A DNA stretch of 64,000 nt from NCBI RefSeq assembly GCF_900112975.1, contig NZ_FONQ01000013.1, forward strand, positions 1-64,000, in the 5' to 3' direction. Both the position numbers and the translations under genes were made by a program. Shown piece by piece: positions 32,236-41,457 of the stretch (the stretch's first letter is position 1; each line of letters begins with the position of its first letter). A model generated the notes under the pieces. That model saw only the letters and a program-made list of their open reading frames with translations. It had not been told where the DNA came from and ran no database searches. Source of the DNA: Flavobacterium xueshanense. Lineage in GTDB: Bacteria > Bacteroidota > Bacteroidia > Flavobacteriales > Flavobacteriaceae.

Positions 32236-32775
32236 TTATTGTAAGACACAAATAAGTCGTGTGTTGACGTTTTTTGAGATTTTGCTGCGCACCATAAAAG
32301 GAATTTCAATGTTGAAATCGTCTGTGTTCAAGGGAAATGCGGAATAAAGTTCAATCCCTTTATCTACTTTTTTCAGGGTGCCGTTAATCACAATTTTTTT
32401 AGTTCGCCCGCGAAGGATTATTTTACCGGTAATTTGGTAGGGATTGGATTCTGAGTTAATGTTTTTTAAATCAAATTTATCAATTTTACCTTTAAAAACA
32501 GCCCGCGGAAAACGATTGCTTTCCATGTAGTTTTTGTTGAAATGCTCTCCCATCAAATCTCTTTTAAATTTAAAGTCTTTGATGTTGACCCAACAAGCTA
32601 TTTCACCTGTTTTTGTTATTAAAATACAGGTTGTTTTATCATTTACAGCTTTTACTTCTTCAAATAAAGGAATGGAGGCCTCAAAGTTTGTGATTCCCAT
32701 GTAGGAAACCATTTTTTCTTGAGCAGAAGTTGCAATTGCGATGATGAGAAGTACTATCAGTGTAATTTTTTTCAT
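32236..32775 (-). CDS. YceI family lipocalin-like protein
   Basis: The 179-residue secreted protein has a signal peptide (about residues 1-18, ending TSAQ) and the YceI beta-barrel segments, with KDFKFKRDLMGEHFNKNYM in the middle, then ITGKIILRGRTKKIVINGTLK. These proteins bind isoprenoids such as polyprenyl chains in a hydrophobic cavity. Binding of isoprenoid quinones or carotenoids is thus plausible in this setting. No partner gene is fused. It ends 2 bp from the TIGR01777 stop on the opposite strand. Confidence 0.85.
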   Translation of the reverse strand: MKKITLIVLLIIAIATSAQEKMVSYMGITNFEASIPLFEEVKAVNDKTTCILITKTGEIACWVNIKDFKFKRDLMGEHFNKNYMESNRFPRAVFKGKIDKFDLKNINSESNPYQITGKIILRGRTKKIVINGTLKKVDKGIELYSAFPLNTDDFNIEIPFMVRSKISKNVNTRLICVLQ

Positions 32776-32964
32776 AACGATTTATGAATTAAATTACTTA
32801 AAGTTACAAAAAAACAGATGAAATAAATGCATTCAACCACTGAAATATGTGTGCAATTATTTAATTTTTGCCAAATTTTTTAATCAGAAATTTTAATGAA
32901 ATTCTAAGGGTCACAATTTGGAAGATTATAACTTTAAACTGCTATGATGACAAATATTGGTTTG

Positions 32965-33510
32965 TTAGAATTCTAGCTTAATGTTATATTTTTTTAAACT
33001 TTCTAATGCTTCTTTTGAGTTGTAATCAAATTCTTCCTCGTGCAGGTCTCTTTCCTTTTTTAGCGCTATTTGTTTGATGCAATTAAAAAACCGACGAACA
33101 TCATTCATATTCAACAGAATTAAGCCTGGAACCAGCATACTTTTACCGTCATTATCTTTGGCGACCATCGTAAAATAAGACGAATTGCAATGTTTGATTT
33201 TTCCAGTCTGAATATTTTCTGCTTCTACCCGAATCCCAATAATCATCGAACTGTTCCCAACATAATTAACACTGGCTTTCATTGTTACAAGTTCTCCCAC
33301 TTCTATAGGTTTCAAGAAATTTACGGTATCAACCGATGCGGTTACGCAATAATTTCCTGAAAATTTAGAAGCACAAGCAAAAGCGATCTGATCCAGTAGG
33401 GATAAGATATAGCCTCCGTGAATTTTACCGCTAAAATTAGTATGCGAAGGCAACATTAATTCTGAAATACTAATGTCTGAGGAAGCTACTGTTTTAAAGG
33501 TTCGATTCAT
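32965..33510 (-). CDS. Acyl-CoA thioesterase (hotdog fold)
   Basis: The 181-residue protein matches the YciA-type acyl-CoA hydrolases: MLPSHTNFSGKIHGGYILSLLDQIAFACASKF, with the catalytic Asp in LLD, then CVTASVDTVNFLKPIEVGELV. It hydrolyses acyl-CoA thioesters in the cytoplasm. The C-terminal 45 residues are charged and helical, of the sort seen in hexameric family members. It directly adjoins the next gene (33511) on the same strand, whose stop abuts its start. Confidence 0.9.
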   Translation of the reverse strand: MNRTFKTVASSDISISELMLPSHTNFSGKIHGGYILSLLDQIAFACASKFSGNYCVTASVDTVNFLKPIEVGELVTMKASVNYVGNSSMIIGIRVEAENIQTGKIKHCNSSYFTMVAKDNDGKSMLVPGLILLNMNDVRRFFNCIKQIALKKERDLHEEEFDYNSKEALESLKKYNIKLEF

Positions 33511-33876
33511 TTATTTTATTTTAAATGGAGAATTTACTTTTTTGACTTCTGTGATAAAATAGCGCGTATCGCCCCACCACGGAAATGTTCGGTAACGTTC
33601 TACATAATTTACCTGTACATACTGCCCTTCAAATTCCTGTAAGTCAGCAATTACTTTTTTCTCACTGTCTAGTACTGAAAAAGAAAATATTTGTGCGCCG
33701 GAAATTCCCTGGCTTATTTCCCCTTCCCAAGTTTTGAAAGCCACTCCTTTATTGCTCACCTTTATTAATTCGCCGGAACGAACTCCTTCGCTGTACGTGG
33801 CGTTGTATAAAAAAGTAAAGTAACCTACGATGGAAAGTACAACTATTACGGTGGTAATCATTAAAAATTTTCTCAT
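33511..33876 (-). CDS. Small single-span membrane protein of unknown function
   Basis: The 121-residue protein has one N-terminal hydrophobic segment (about residues 5-24) and a soluble beta-rich domain containing YSEGVRSGELIKVSNKG and the ending FPWWGDTRYFITEVKKV. The family is widespread in Flavobacteria; a frequent database label of '6-phosphogluconate dehydrogenase' has no support in the sequence. It lies between rmuC and the thioesterase in one operon-like run. Confidence 0.75.
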   Translation of the reverse strand: MRKFLMITTVIVVLSIVGYFTFLYNATYSEGVRSGELIKVSNKGVAFKTWEGEISQGISGAQIFSFSVLDSEKKVIADLQEFEGQYVQVNYVERYRTFPWWGDTRYFITEVKKVNSPFKIK

Positions 33877-33881
33877 TTTGT

Positions 33882-35252
33882 TTAGTTTAATAATTGATTT
33901 TCGTCTTTTTCTGCTCGGTTCAATATGCTTTCTGGAAGCGCTTTCTTTGCCTTAGCTCCCATTTTTTTCAATTTTTCGACACTCACAATCAAGTTTCCTT
34001 TTCCTTCCACGAGTTTATTCATCGCCCCGCTGTATTCTATTTTGCTCTCGTCTATTTTTTTTCCAATTTTGATTAAATCTGCCACAAAACCTTCAAATTT
34101 ATCGTACAAAGCGCCCGCTTGTCGTGCAATTTCGAGTGCGTTTTCCTGTTGTTTCTGATTGGTCCACATGCTGTCAATAGTTCGCAAAGTCGCCAATAAA
34201 GTCGCAGGCGTAACAATAACAATGTTTTTTTCGAATGCTTTATTGTACAAATTCGTATCTTCATTTAGTGCCATCGCAAACGCTGGTTCAATAGGGATAA
34301 ATAATAAGACGAAATCCGGACTTTCTATTTGGTATAAATCGTGGTAATTTTTATTGCCCAATTGCTCTACGTGACGTTTGATGGAATTAACGTGCTCTTT
34401 TAAATAATTGATTTTTAAAATATCATCTTCCTCATTGATGTATTTTTCGTATGCTGTCAAAGAAACTTTAGAATCGACAATCATCTTTTTGCCATCAGGC
34501 AGATTAATGACAACGTCAGGAAAAACACGGTTGCCATCTTCGGTTGTGAAAGCCTGTTGCACTTCATATTCACGGCCTTTTTCTAGTCCTGATTTTTCAA
34601 GAACGCGTTCCAAAACCAATTCGCCCCAATTTCCTTGCATCTTGCTGTCGCCCTTCAATGCCTTGGTCAGGTTAATGGTTTCCTTACTCATCTGGATATT
34701 CATTTCTCGTAAGCCCAGAATTTGTTGGCGCAAAGCCGCATGGTAATCAATGCTTTCTTTATGGGTATCTTCGACTTTTTTTTCGAACAATTGAATTTTA
34801 TCCTGCAAAGGTGTCAAGATATTCTTCATGTTTTCCTTGTTCTGTTCCGTAAATTTATTGGACTTTTCTTCTAATATTTTATTGGCAAGATTCTCAAATT
34901 CCTTGGTGAATTTTTCTTGTAGTTTTTCCACTTCTTCTTTTTGTTCTTTGTTGCGTTCCCAAAGATTCTTAAAATCAACTTCTTTTTTTGAAAGTTGAAT
35001 GGCTAAACTGTCTTTTTCACTTCGAATGCTTTCTTTCTCAGTATTAATGTTTTCTAATCGCTTTTCGAAAATGGATTTATCAGCTGTAAACTGCTCTTTC
35101 AGTTGATTAAATTGGGAAGTAAATGCAATCAGTTTTTCTTCTAAACTGATTTTTTCCGATTGAAATCGAGCAGAGAAAATGAGTTTACCCATGAAAATAC
35201 CAATGGCGAGCGCAACAATGAAAATCAATAAAAACGGAAACATATCTGACAT
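33882..35252 (-). CDS. rmuC: DNA recombination protein RmuC
   Basis: The 456-residue protein has an N-terminal membrane anchor (about residues 5-25), a long coiled coil (about 35-180) and a C-terminal PD-(D/E)XK nuclease-like domain with KMQGNWGELVLERVLEKSGL, then FPDVVINLPDGKKMIVDSKVSL. It limits DNA inversion between short repeats in E. coli. Length and domain order are normal for the family. It probably acts at the membrane on abnormal DNA ends. Confidence 0.92.
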   Translation of the reverse strand: MSDMFPFLLIFIVALAIGIFMGKLIFSARFQSEKISLEEKLIAFTSQFNQLKEQFTADKSIFEKRLENINTEKESIRSEKDSLAIQLSKKEVDFKNLWERNKEQKEEVEKLQEKFTKEFENLANKILEEKSNKFTEQNKENMKNILTPLQDKIQLFEKKVEDTHKESIDYHAALRQQILGLREMNIQMSKETINLTKALKGDSKMQGNWGELVLERVLEKSGLEKGREYEVQQAFTTEDGNRVFPDVVINLPDGKKMIVDSKVSLTAYEKYINEEDDILKINYLKEHVNSIKRHVEQLGNKNYHDLYQIESPDFVLLFIPIEPAFAMALNEDTNLYNKAFEKNIVIVTPATLLATLRTIDSMWTNQKQQENALEIARQAGALYDKFEGFVADLIKIGKKIDESKIEYSGAMNKLVEGKGNLIVSVEKLKKMGAKAKKALPESILNRAEKDENQLLN

Positions 35253-35399
35253 AGAATTTCTTTTTGTAAGGTTGTAAAAATAAACAAAAGTTTCTTGGTT
35301 TCCTTTCGGAAATCAAAATACTAATGTAAGTTTTTTTATAGAAAGGTATTAATTGTGATGATTCAAACAGGCTGAATTTTAAAATATATTAAATAAAAA

Positions 35400-35440
35400 A
35401 GCCAAATTTCGTTTTTGAAATCCGGCTCTTTTTGAATGCT
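35400..35440 (-). terminator. Terminator of the T9SS nuclease gene
   Basis: A hairpin GCCGGATTTC / GAAATTTGGC (two G-U pairs on the minus strand) is followed by a T-run. It lies just after the minus-strand stop at 35453. Confidence 0.65.
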
Positions 35441-35452
35441 AAAACTGATATT

Positions 35453-38400
35453 TTATTTTTTAACTATTTTGTCTTTAAAAACGACTTTATTATCATTGGA
35501 AAGGGTATAAATATATATTCCTACTGGCAATTTAGCAATGTCTATTCGAGTTGCATTTTCGCTGTTAACGCCTTTTAATTTAATTGTATGTCCCATCGAT
35601 CGGCCTGAAATATCATAAATGTTAAGCTTTAAGTCGTGTGCATTTTCTGAAATAATGACGACACTAAAAGATTCTGAAGCTGGATTTGGATACGTAACTA
35701 CAGACAATCCGTTTGTTGCAATCAAGTCATTTGTTGATAAGGCTGCATCTGCTTTAAGTTTAAAACGTGCAATCACGGGTCCATGATCAGAAGTGGTATT
35801 GACATAATTTGCCACATCCAACCGAGGGTCGTAAACGGAAGTTGAATTTGCAACATAATCCGACGTTAACTCATTTGAAATTGTAATGTGATCTAAGAAA
35901 CCACCTGAAGACAAATAGCTAAAAGCTCCTGTTTTACTGATTTCTAAAGTCAAAGGGTTATAACGTGCGACATCTTCGATCATTTTTTGGTACGAAGAAG
36001 GGTTTCCTGCAATTACGGATTCATCTACATCATCATTATAATCACCTAAAATTATCAAGTTGGCATCAGGATAATGAACATCTAAACTATCTTTCAACAA
36101 TTCAGCGTCATATTTCCTCATATTGTATCGTGCGATATCGCTGCCACTATTTGCTCTGGCGTGAATGTTAATGATTTTTATATCTTTTTTCACACCGCCA
36201 ATATTAGTTTCAATTTCAACCATTTGCGGTAAGCGACCAGAGGAGAAAAAACTAGCGCTATTTCCGCCTGGGTAATCGGGTAAAGTTGCATTTCCTGCAC
36301 GAATATCATCAAAAAGTTTGCTGAACATTACTCGACTCTTTTTTACTGAACTTGTTTGAGTATTGTAAAGAACCACTAATTTTTGAGCAGGGAAGTCAGG
36401 TGTAGGAGCATTGAAAGAATAGGACCAAGCCGGAGAAATTACTTTGGCAAAAGTTTTTCCGTTGATGCTTATTTTTTGGATTAATGTCTCTAAAGCGGCA
36501 TCATCAGAAACCTCTTGAACGGAATAAACATCAGCATTTAAAGTATTCATGACTTTTGCTACATTTTCAATTTGCAATGCATCGTCAGTTGGACCAAATT
36601 CAGTTCCCGTTGAACCGATTACATTGCTTCCAAAAAATTCTAAGTTGTAGGTTACAATATCAAATGTTTCTGTTTTAGGCAATGAAGAACCCTTTAAAGA
36701 TCCTGTTTCTTGGTTCAATCCTGTTCCAACAACTGTCAAACGACCTGAAATACTCAATGCTTTTGACGAAGGGAAAAAACGAGCATAAATTATTTTTCCA
36801 GCAACTCCGTCAGCAGCTGAAACCGATACACTGGATTGGAAATTACTGTTGTCAACAGACAACTGGTAATCAGCAGGAGCCGTAACTGTAATATCGCCGT
36901 AACCACCAGCCATAAAAATAAAAGATTGGCTTGTTGATGCGGTATTTGCTGCTACTTCTCCAAAATTAAAATTAGGATTTGAAGCTAAAAATGACGCTTC
37001 ATTAGATATTTTCACATCGTCAACAGTCCATTCAGCAGTATCATAACCGCCAGAAACGATAGTTTCATATACCCAAGCCACATAAGTATGATTGGTTTTA
37101 TAAGCTGCTAAGTTGATGTATTGGGATTGTTTAAATGTTCCCGTAGTAGTTGGAAAATCTCCTTCAAGAGTGATCCAAGTTGCTGTTTCCGGGTTGCTTT
37201 TTCCATCGTAATCAACAGAAACCATTAATTTAAGTGGTGTTCCTGCAAAAAATTTACGCGAATAAAAAGACAATAATGGGAATTTGTCAAAAGTGTCTAA
37301 ACGTAAATTAGGAGAAATTAACCAATCTTTACTGGCTCCAGTTTCTGAATATCCATTCATTTGTACTGCTGCTGGTGAACTGTTAAAACGGGTATTTGTG
37401 CTCACCCATTTAATCTTATCACCGGCCACACTATATTCTGTCCATCCACTGTTTGTAAGAACCTTTGAATCATTAAAATCTTGAATGTACGGATTAATTC
37501 CTGTTCCTGATAAAGCCACTGTCTTTGTGGAAGCGCCAGTAGATTCATGACTAATTTGTCCTGTAAATACACCAGTTGTAGAAGGCGTAAATCGTACATA
37601 AATGGTAGAAGTTGTATTATTATTGAAATCTTGTGACGGAAAAACCAATGCCGTTTGAAAATTGGTAGTTTCATTCTTAGAAATTGTAAAGTTCCCGGAT
37701 GCTGTCAAAGTTACCGCTCCAGTAATATTAAACGCCTCAATCTGATAATTTAATGCAGTTGAACTGAAATTTTGCTCAACAAAACTAAAATCTAAAGCAG
37801 TTTTAGTAGTTGATAAAGATGGAACTACGACGCTGGAAGTTACTACATCCAGTTTGTTGCTTTCAGTTTGAATGTTTTCACTGGCATCTTCAGATATAGA
37901 ATACACGACATAAGCCGTTGCCAAAGTTAATCCCGTGATGTTTTTTACATACGCAACAGTAGCAGCTGTAATTTCGATTACACCTGCTTGTAAAGCCGCT
38001 GTATCAGTAGCATTTGTTCCTGCTTTTATCTGTGCTGCGCTTGGGGCCGCACTTCCTGATGATAATACAACAAAATAGGTCTTTCCAGTTTCGTTCAATT
38101 GAGTTGAAAAATCAAATCCATCAGACAGGATGTTGCTAATTTTTGGAAATCCATCCGCATTTACAGCAGGCGTAACATCATTATTTACACTAATGTTGTC
38201 AACGGCAAACGAAGGGCGGGAACCACCACCGGAAACTTGTCTTGAAATCCATCGAATCTGAATTAATTCTTTATTGTCACATTCCGTTGGCAGAACAATT
38301 TTGATTTTTTGAATGTTTAGTCCTGTTGTACCCGCAGTTTGTGCAGTTATACCGCTAGAGTACATAGTTGGTAATAAAGTACTAAAAGCATCGGTAGTAC

Positions 38401-38866
38401 CGACTCTGTATTGCAGTACTAATTCATTGATACGAGAATTTGTAGTTCCGTTATAGGGATTACGAATTACCATGGCATCATATTCTACGGCAATTCTGGA
38501 TCTACCAACTGTTTTGAAAGCAAATCCTAAAGCTAAATCTAACGAACCAGTATTCAGAAAACCAATTTTTCCGTCATAATTGTGGATGTTTCCACTCGAT
38601 GTTCCAGCTGTACTGCTGGCAACTAATGCTCTGTCTGCAACTTGTGTAGCTGTGGTGTTAAACGAGCTTCCCGGTGTTATACTGGCTGTCCAACCTTGAA
38701 ATCCCGCAGGATATACAGCAGAGGCCGCATCTAAAGTTAAAAAATTTTGAGAAAAAGGTAAATCTTGGGTTAGAGGGGATGTTGCTTGTGCAAAAACGGA
38801 GGCCGAAAAGCAACAAAAAAAACTTAAAAAAGCTACTAAATGCCTAAAATAGTAATTGTGTTTCAT
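35453..38866 (-). CDS. Large secreted T9SS-exported nuclease-like protein
   Basis: The 1137-residue protein has a signal peptide (about 1-26, ending VFAQA). A choice-of-anchor-J-like segment follows, then Ig/fibronectin-like repeats (about 240-470) and a second anchor-J domain (about 460-620). The endonuclease/exonuclease/phosphatase domain (about 740-1030) has DIVTYNLEFFGS, VQEVSDD, LIILGDYNDD and TTSDHGPVIARF. The C-terminus has a Por-type sorting tail (SVVTYPNPASESF to KVVFKDKIVKK), typical of T9SS cargo. It probably degrades extracellular nucleic acids or nucleotides for nutrients. It is a single gene with its own terminator. Confidence 0.92.
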   Translation of the reverse strand: MKHNYYFRHLVAFLSFFCCFSASVFAQATSPLTQDLPFSQNFLTLDAASAVYPAGFQGWTASITPGSSFNTTATQVADRALVASSTAGTSSGNIHNYDGKIGFLNTGSLDLALGFAFKTVGRSRIAVEYDAMVIRNPYNGTTNSRINELVLQYRVGTTDAFSTLLPTMYSSGITAQTAGTTGLNIQKIKIVLPTECDNKELIQIRWISRQVSGGGSRPSFAVDNISVNNDVTPAVNADGFPKISNILSDGFDFSTQLNETGKTYFVVLSSGSAAPSAAQIKAGTNATDTAALQAGVIEITAATVAYVKNITGLTLATAYVVYSISEDASENIQTESNKLDVVTSSVVVPSLSTTKTALDFSFVEQNFSSTALNYQIEAFNITGAVTLTASGNFTISKNETTNFQTALVFPSQDFNNNTTSTIYVRFTPSTTGVFTGQISHESTGASTKTVALSGTGINPYIQDFNDSKVLTNSGWTEYSVAGDKIKWVSTNTRFNSSPAAVQMNGYSETGASKDWLISPNLRLDTFDKFPLLSFYSRKFFAGTPLKLMVSVDYDGKSNPETATWITLEGDFPTTTGTFKQSQYINLAAYKTNHTYVAWVYETIVSGGYDTAEWTVDDVKISNEASFLASNPNFNFGEVAANTASTSQSFIFMAGGYGDITVTAPADYQLSVDNSNFQSSVSVSAADGVAGKIIYARFFPSSKALSISGRLTVVGTGLNQETGSLKGSSLPKTETFDIVTYNLEFFGSNVIGSTGTEFGPTDDALQIENVAKVMNTLNADVYSVQEVSDDAALETLIQKISINGKTFAKVISPAWSYSFNAPTPDFPAQKLVVLYNTQTSSVKKSRVMFSKLFDDIRAGNATLPDYPGGNSASFFSSGRLPQMVEIETNIGGVKKDIKIINIHARANSGSDIARYNMRKYDAELLKDSLDVHYPDANLIILGDYNDDVDESVIAGNPSSYQKMIEDVARYNPLTLEISKTGAFSYLSSGGFLDHITISNELTSDYVANSTSVYDPRLDVANYVNTTSDHGPVIARFKLKADAALSTNDLIATNGLSVVTYPNPASESFSVVIISENAHDLKLNIYDISGRSMGHTIKLKGVNSENATRIDIAKLPVGIYIYTLSNDNKVVFKDKIVKK

Positions 38867-39022
38867 AGTTTTACAATTGGATTAAGCGGTAAAAATAATA
38901 TATCTTAAGTTAAGAGAATATTATAAAATTAACCAAGTAAAACCGTAAGTAAAAGGGGCTATCCATAAATAATAGCTAAATAAAATCCACTTATTTTACT
39001 TTTTTAAAATATTTAAAAATAA

Positions 39023-39061
39023 AAAAGGCCAATATGAATCGGTTTTCATATTGGCCTTTTT
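39023..39061 (-). terminator. Terminator of the hydrophilic protein gene
   Basis: A perfect 17-bp stem (AAAAAGGCCAATATGAA and its complement) with a short loop is flanked by A/T runs. It lies 16 bp beyond the stop codon at 39077. Confidence 0.85.
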
Positions 39062-39076
39062 AAAAAAAATCAATTT

Positions 39077-39442
39077 TTAATCATCCAGTTTAATATTCCC
39101 TCTGTCTTCCTTATTATCAGGATGTTCATTTGGATAACGATTAGGAGTGATATCCGAGTTATGATCTTTATTTTCTACCATTTTTTTAGCTTGTTCTTCA
39201 GAAACATTTGCGGTATCAGAACTTAAATTTTTAGGAGTAGTATCCTCATTTTGTTCTAAAGTTCCTTCTATATTTCGTGCTCTTTGTACAATTTTTTGAT
39301 TTCCATGTGAATCAGTTTCCACTTCTGATTTTAAATGGGATACTTCAGGATTCGTATTTTGGGCTAGATTCTGACCGCTAAATCCCTCGTTTGTATTTTG
39401 CTTGTTATTTGTTTTCTTTGAACCTAAATCGTTGCTTTCCAT
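39077..39442 (-). CDS. Hydrophilic, probably disordered protein of unknown function
   Basis: The 121-residue protein is nearly devoid of hydrophobic residues and rich in Asn, Asp, Glu, Lys and Ser, with no signal peptide or domain. Such composition is typical of intrinsically disordered, stress-type hydrophilins in Flavobacteria. A single promoter region and terminator indicate an independent gene. Function unknown. Confidence 0.65.
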   Translation of the reverse strand: MESNDLGSKKTNNKQNTNEGFSGQNLAQNTNPEVSHLKSEVETDSHGNQKIVQRARNIEGTLEQNEDTTPKNLSSDTANVSEEQAKKMVENKDHNSDITPNRYPNEHPDNKEDRGNIKLDD

Positions 39443-39613
39443 ATTCTGTAATTTTAAAATTAATTCTGATAACTTTGTTAATAGTACGTCATTATTGCGA
39501 TATAATCGAATTATTTAACATAGCTTTTTGTTTACACCAATAAATGTATGGCTTCACAGTTTTTAATCCAGCGAAAACAAAACTATCTTTGCACGCACAA
39601 ATAATTTAATAAA

Positions 39614-40198
39614 ATGTCCCATTCGCACTTCATCATTCACAAGCCTTACGGATATTTAAGTCAGTTTATTTACGAGTTAAAAAGGAAAAAGAAACTGCTG
39701 GGAGAACTGTATGATTTTCCCAAAGGAACAATGGCAATTGGCCGTCTTGACGAAGATTCCGAAGGATTATTGTTGCTGACTACTGATGGGATGATGAGCG
39801 AAATCATTCGGAGCAAGAAAGTCGACAAGGAATATTATGTCCAAGTCGATGGGGTTATCAATCAGGAAGCGATTGAGCAATTGCAAAAAGGTGTCGAAAT
39901 AGGTTTTAATGGCACGAAATATATAACGAAACCTTGCAAAGCGTCATTAATAAATCAAATCCCCGCATTTGGAGCCAGAGGAAAAAAAATACGTGACGAA
40001 CGTCACGGTCCAACTTCCTGGGCATCAATAACGGTTTATGAAGGGAAGTTTCGTCAAGTCCGAAAAATGACCGCAGCTGTTGGTTTTCCTACGTTGCGTT
40101 TAGTTCGGGTCCGAATAGGAAATCTACAACTCTATGATTTACAGGCTGGCGAAGTTTTAGAAGTGCCTGATTTTGCAGTCGATTTGAATGAGAAGTAA
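39614..40198 (+). CDS. RsuA/RluE-type rRNA pseudouridine synthase
   Basis: The 194-residue protein has the RsuA-family catalytic motif GRLDEDSEGLLLLTTDG (about 43-59, catalytic Asp in RLDxDSEG) and a late FRQVRKMTAAVGFPTLRLVRVRIG. It lacks the N-terminal S4 RNA-binding domain, which matches RluE (23S U2457) more than RsuA or RluB. It isomerises uridine to pseudouridine in rRNA. It lies 24 bp upstream of trmL. Confidence 0.88.
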   Translation: MSHSHFIIHKPYGYLSQFIYELKRKKKLLGELYDFPKGTMAIGRLDEDSEGLLLLTTDGMMSEIIRSKKVDKEYYVQVDGVINQEAIEQLQKGVEIGFNGTKYITKPCKASLINQIPAFGARGKKIRDERHGPTSWASITVYEGKFRQVRKMTAAVGFPTLRLVRVRIGNLQLYDLQAGEVLEVPDFAVDLNEK

Positions 40199-40222
40199 TA
40201 ATAAAAAATAACAATAATTATA

Positions 40223-40678
40223 ATGTTAAATATCGTTTTAGTAGAACCCGAAATACCAAATAATACCGGAAATATTGGCCGATTGTGCGTTGGCACCGAA
40301 AGCCGCTTACACTTAATTCACCCTTTTGGATTTCTTATTAATGATAAAAACTTAAAACGTTCCGGTTTAGATTATTGGGTGCATCTGGATGTAACCGAAT
40401 ATCAAAATGTAGCTGAATGGAAAGCTCAGATTCCTGATTTGTCCCGAGTTTTCCTGATGAGTTCCCATGCTGAAAAATCGTATTTGGAAACTGATTTTCA
40501 GGATGGGGACTGGTTGGTTTTTGGAAAAGAAAGTAAAGGTTTGAGTGAAGCTGTTTTAAACGAATTCCCGAATCATCTTACGATTCCTATGTCTTCATTG
40601 ATCAGAAGTTTCAACATCGCAAATTCGGTGGCCTTTGTCATTGGAGAAGCAAAAAGACAACTTAGTTTGAAGTTTTAA
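40223..40678 (+). CDS. trmL: tRNA (cytidine/uridine-34-2'-O)-methyltransferase
   Basis: The 151-residue SPOUT enzyme has a start NIVLVEPEIPNNTGNIGRLC, a SAM-binding knot with LVFGKESKGLSE, and a C-terminal IPMSSLIRSFNIANSVA. These are the motifs of TrmL/YibK. It methylates the ribose of the wobble base in some leucine tRNAs using SAM. Its final 4 bp overlap the end of the convergent btuD gene. Expected dimer, cytoplasmic. Confidence 0.93.
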   Translation: MLNIVLVEPEIPNNTGNIGRLCVGTESRLHLIHPFGFLINDKNLKRSGLDYWVHLDVTEYQNVAEWKAQIPDLSRVFLMSSHAEKSYLETDFQDGDWLVFGKESKGLSEAVLNEFPNHLTIPMSSLIRSFNIANSVAFVIGEAKRQLSLKF

Positions 40679-41457
40679 GAAATTATAAATTTCCCTTTAT
40701 CAGCATCAAAAACAATATGCTCGTCTTTAAAAAGGGTATTAAAAGTACCTTTCAGAATAAAATTACACGGTTGATCTTGAACTATATTTTCCGGAGTCAT
40801 AATGATCATTTCGTCACTCAATTGTATCGCCATGTCAATATCGTGAGTAGAAAAAAGGATGCATTTTTGAGTTTCCTGAGTGAGTTTTTTCAAGAGTTTA
40901 AACAGTACCACTTTATGCAATAAATCCAAGTGTGTTGTGGGTTCATCTAGAATAATCAACGGTGTATCTTGCGCTAAAGCTCGAGCAATTAACACTATTT
41001 GCAGTTGCCCATCACTAATTTCGTAATGCCTTTTGGCCGCTAAATGAGTTATTTGAGTCAATTCCATCGCTTCATTCACTTTCACGATATCTTCAGCGGT
41101 TAATTTTCCAATCCAATTCGTGTATGGCTGTCTTCCCAAAGCAATCAATTCAAAAACAGTAAGATTACTGGGAGGCAATTTTTCAGTTAGAACCACACTC
41201 AGATTTTGGGCTAAAGTTAAAGCGTCTATTTCATAAATGTTTGTCCCATTGAACATAACGGTTCCTGAAATCGTTTTTTGAATACCGGTTATCGTTCGTA
41301 AAAGCGTCGATTTACCAATTCCGTTTGCGCCAATTAAAGCAATCAGTTTACCTTTTTCTAAACACAAATCAATGTTTGAAGCAACAATGGTATTTTCTCT
41401 TTTGTGAGAATAACCAATACTGATTTGGGAAGCCTGTAAGATGATTTTATTTTCCAT
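40675..41457 (-). CDS. btuD: Cobalamin/iron-siderophore-type ABC transporter ATP-binding protein
   Basis: The 260-residue protein has Walker A GANGIGKSTLLRT (about 39-51), signature YEISDGQLQIVLIARAL (a variant of LSGGQ) and Walker B PLIILDEPTTHLD. It energises import through the adjacent permease. The 3' end overlaps trmL by 4 bp and its start overlaps the btuC stop by one base. Iron-siderophore and cobalamin systems share this family; the riboswitch and BtuB receptor next to it favour cobalamin. Confidence 0.85.
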   Translation of the reverse strand: MENKIILQASQISIGYSHKRENTIVASNIDLCLEKGKLIALIGANGIGKSTLLRTITGIQKTISGTVMFNGTNIYEIDALTLAQNLSVVLTEKLPPSNLTVFELIALGRQPYTNWIGKLTAEDIVKVNEAMELTQITHLAAKRHYEISDGQLQIVLIARALAQDTPLIILDEPTTHLDLLHKVVLFKLLKKLTQETQKCILFSTHDIDMAIQLSDEMIIMTPENIVQDQPCNFILKGTFNTLFKDEHIVFDADKGKFIIS

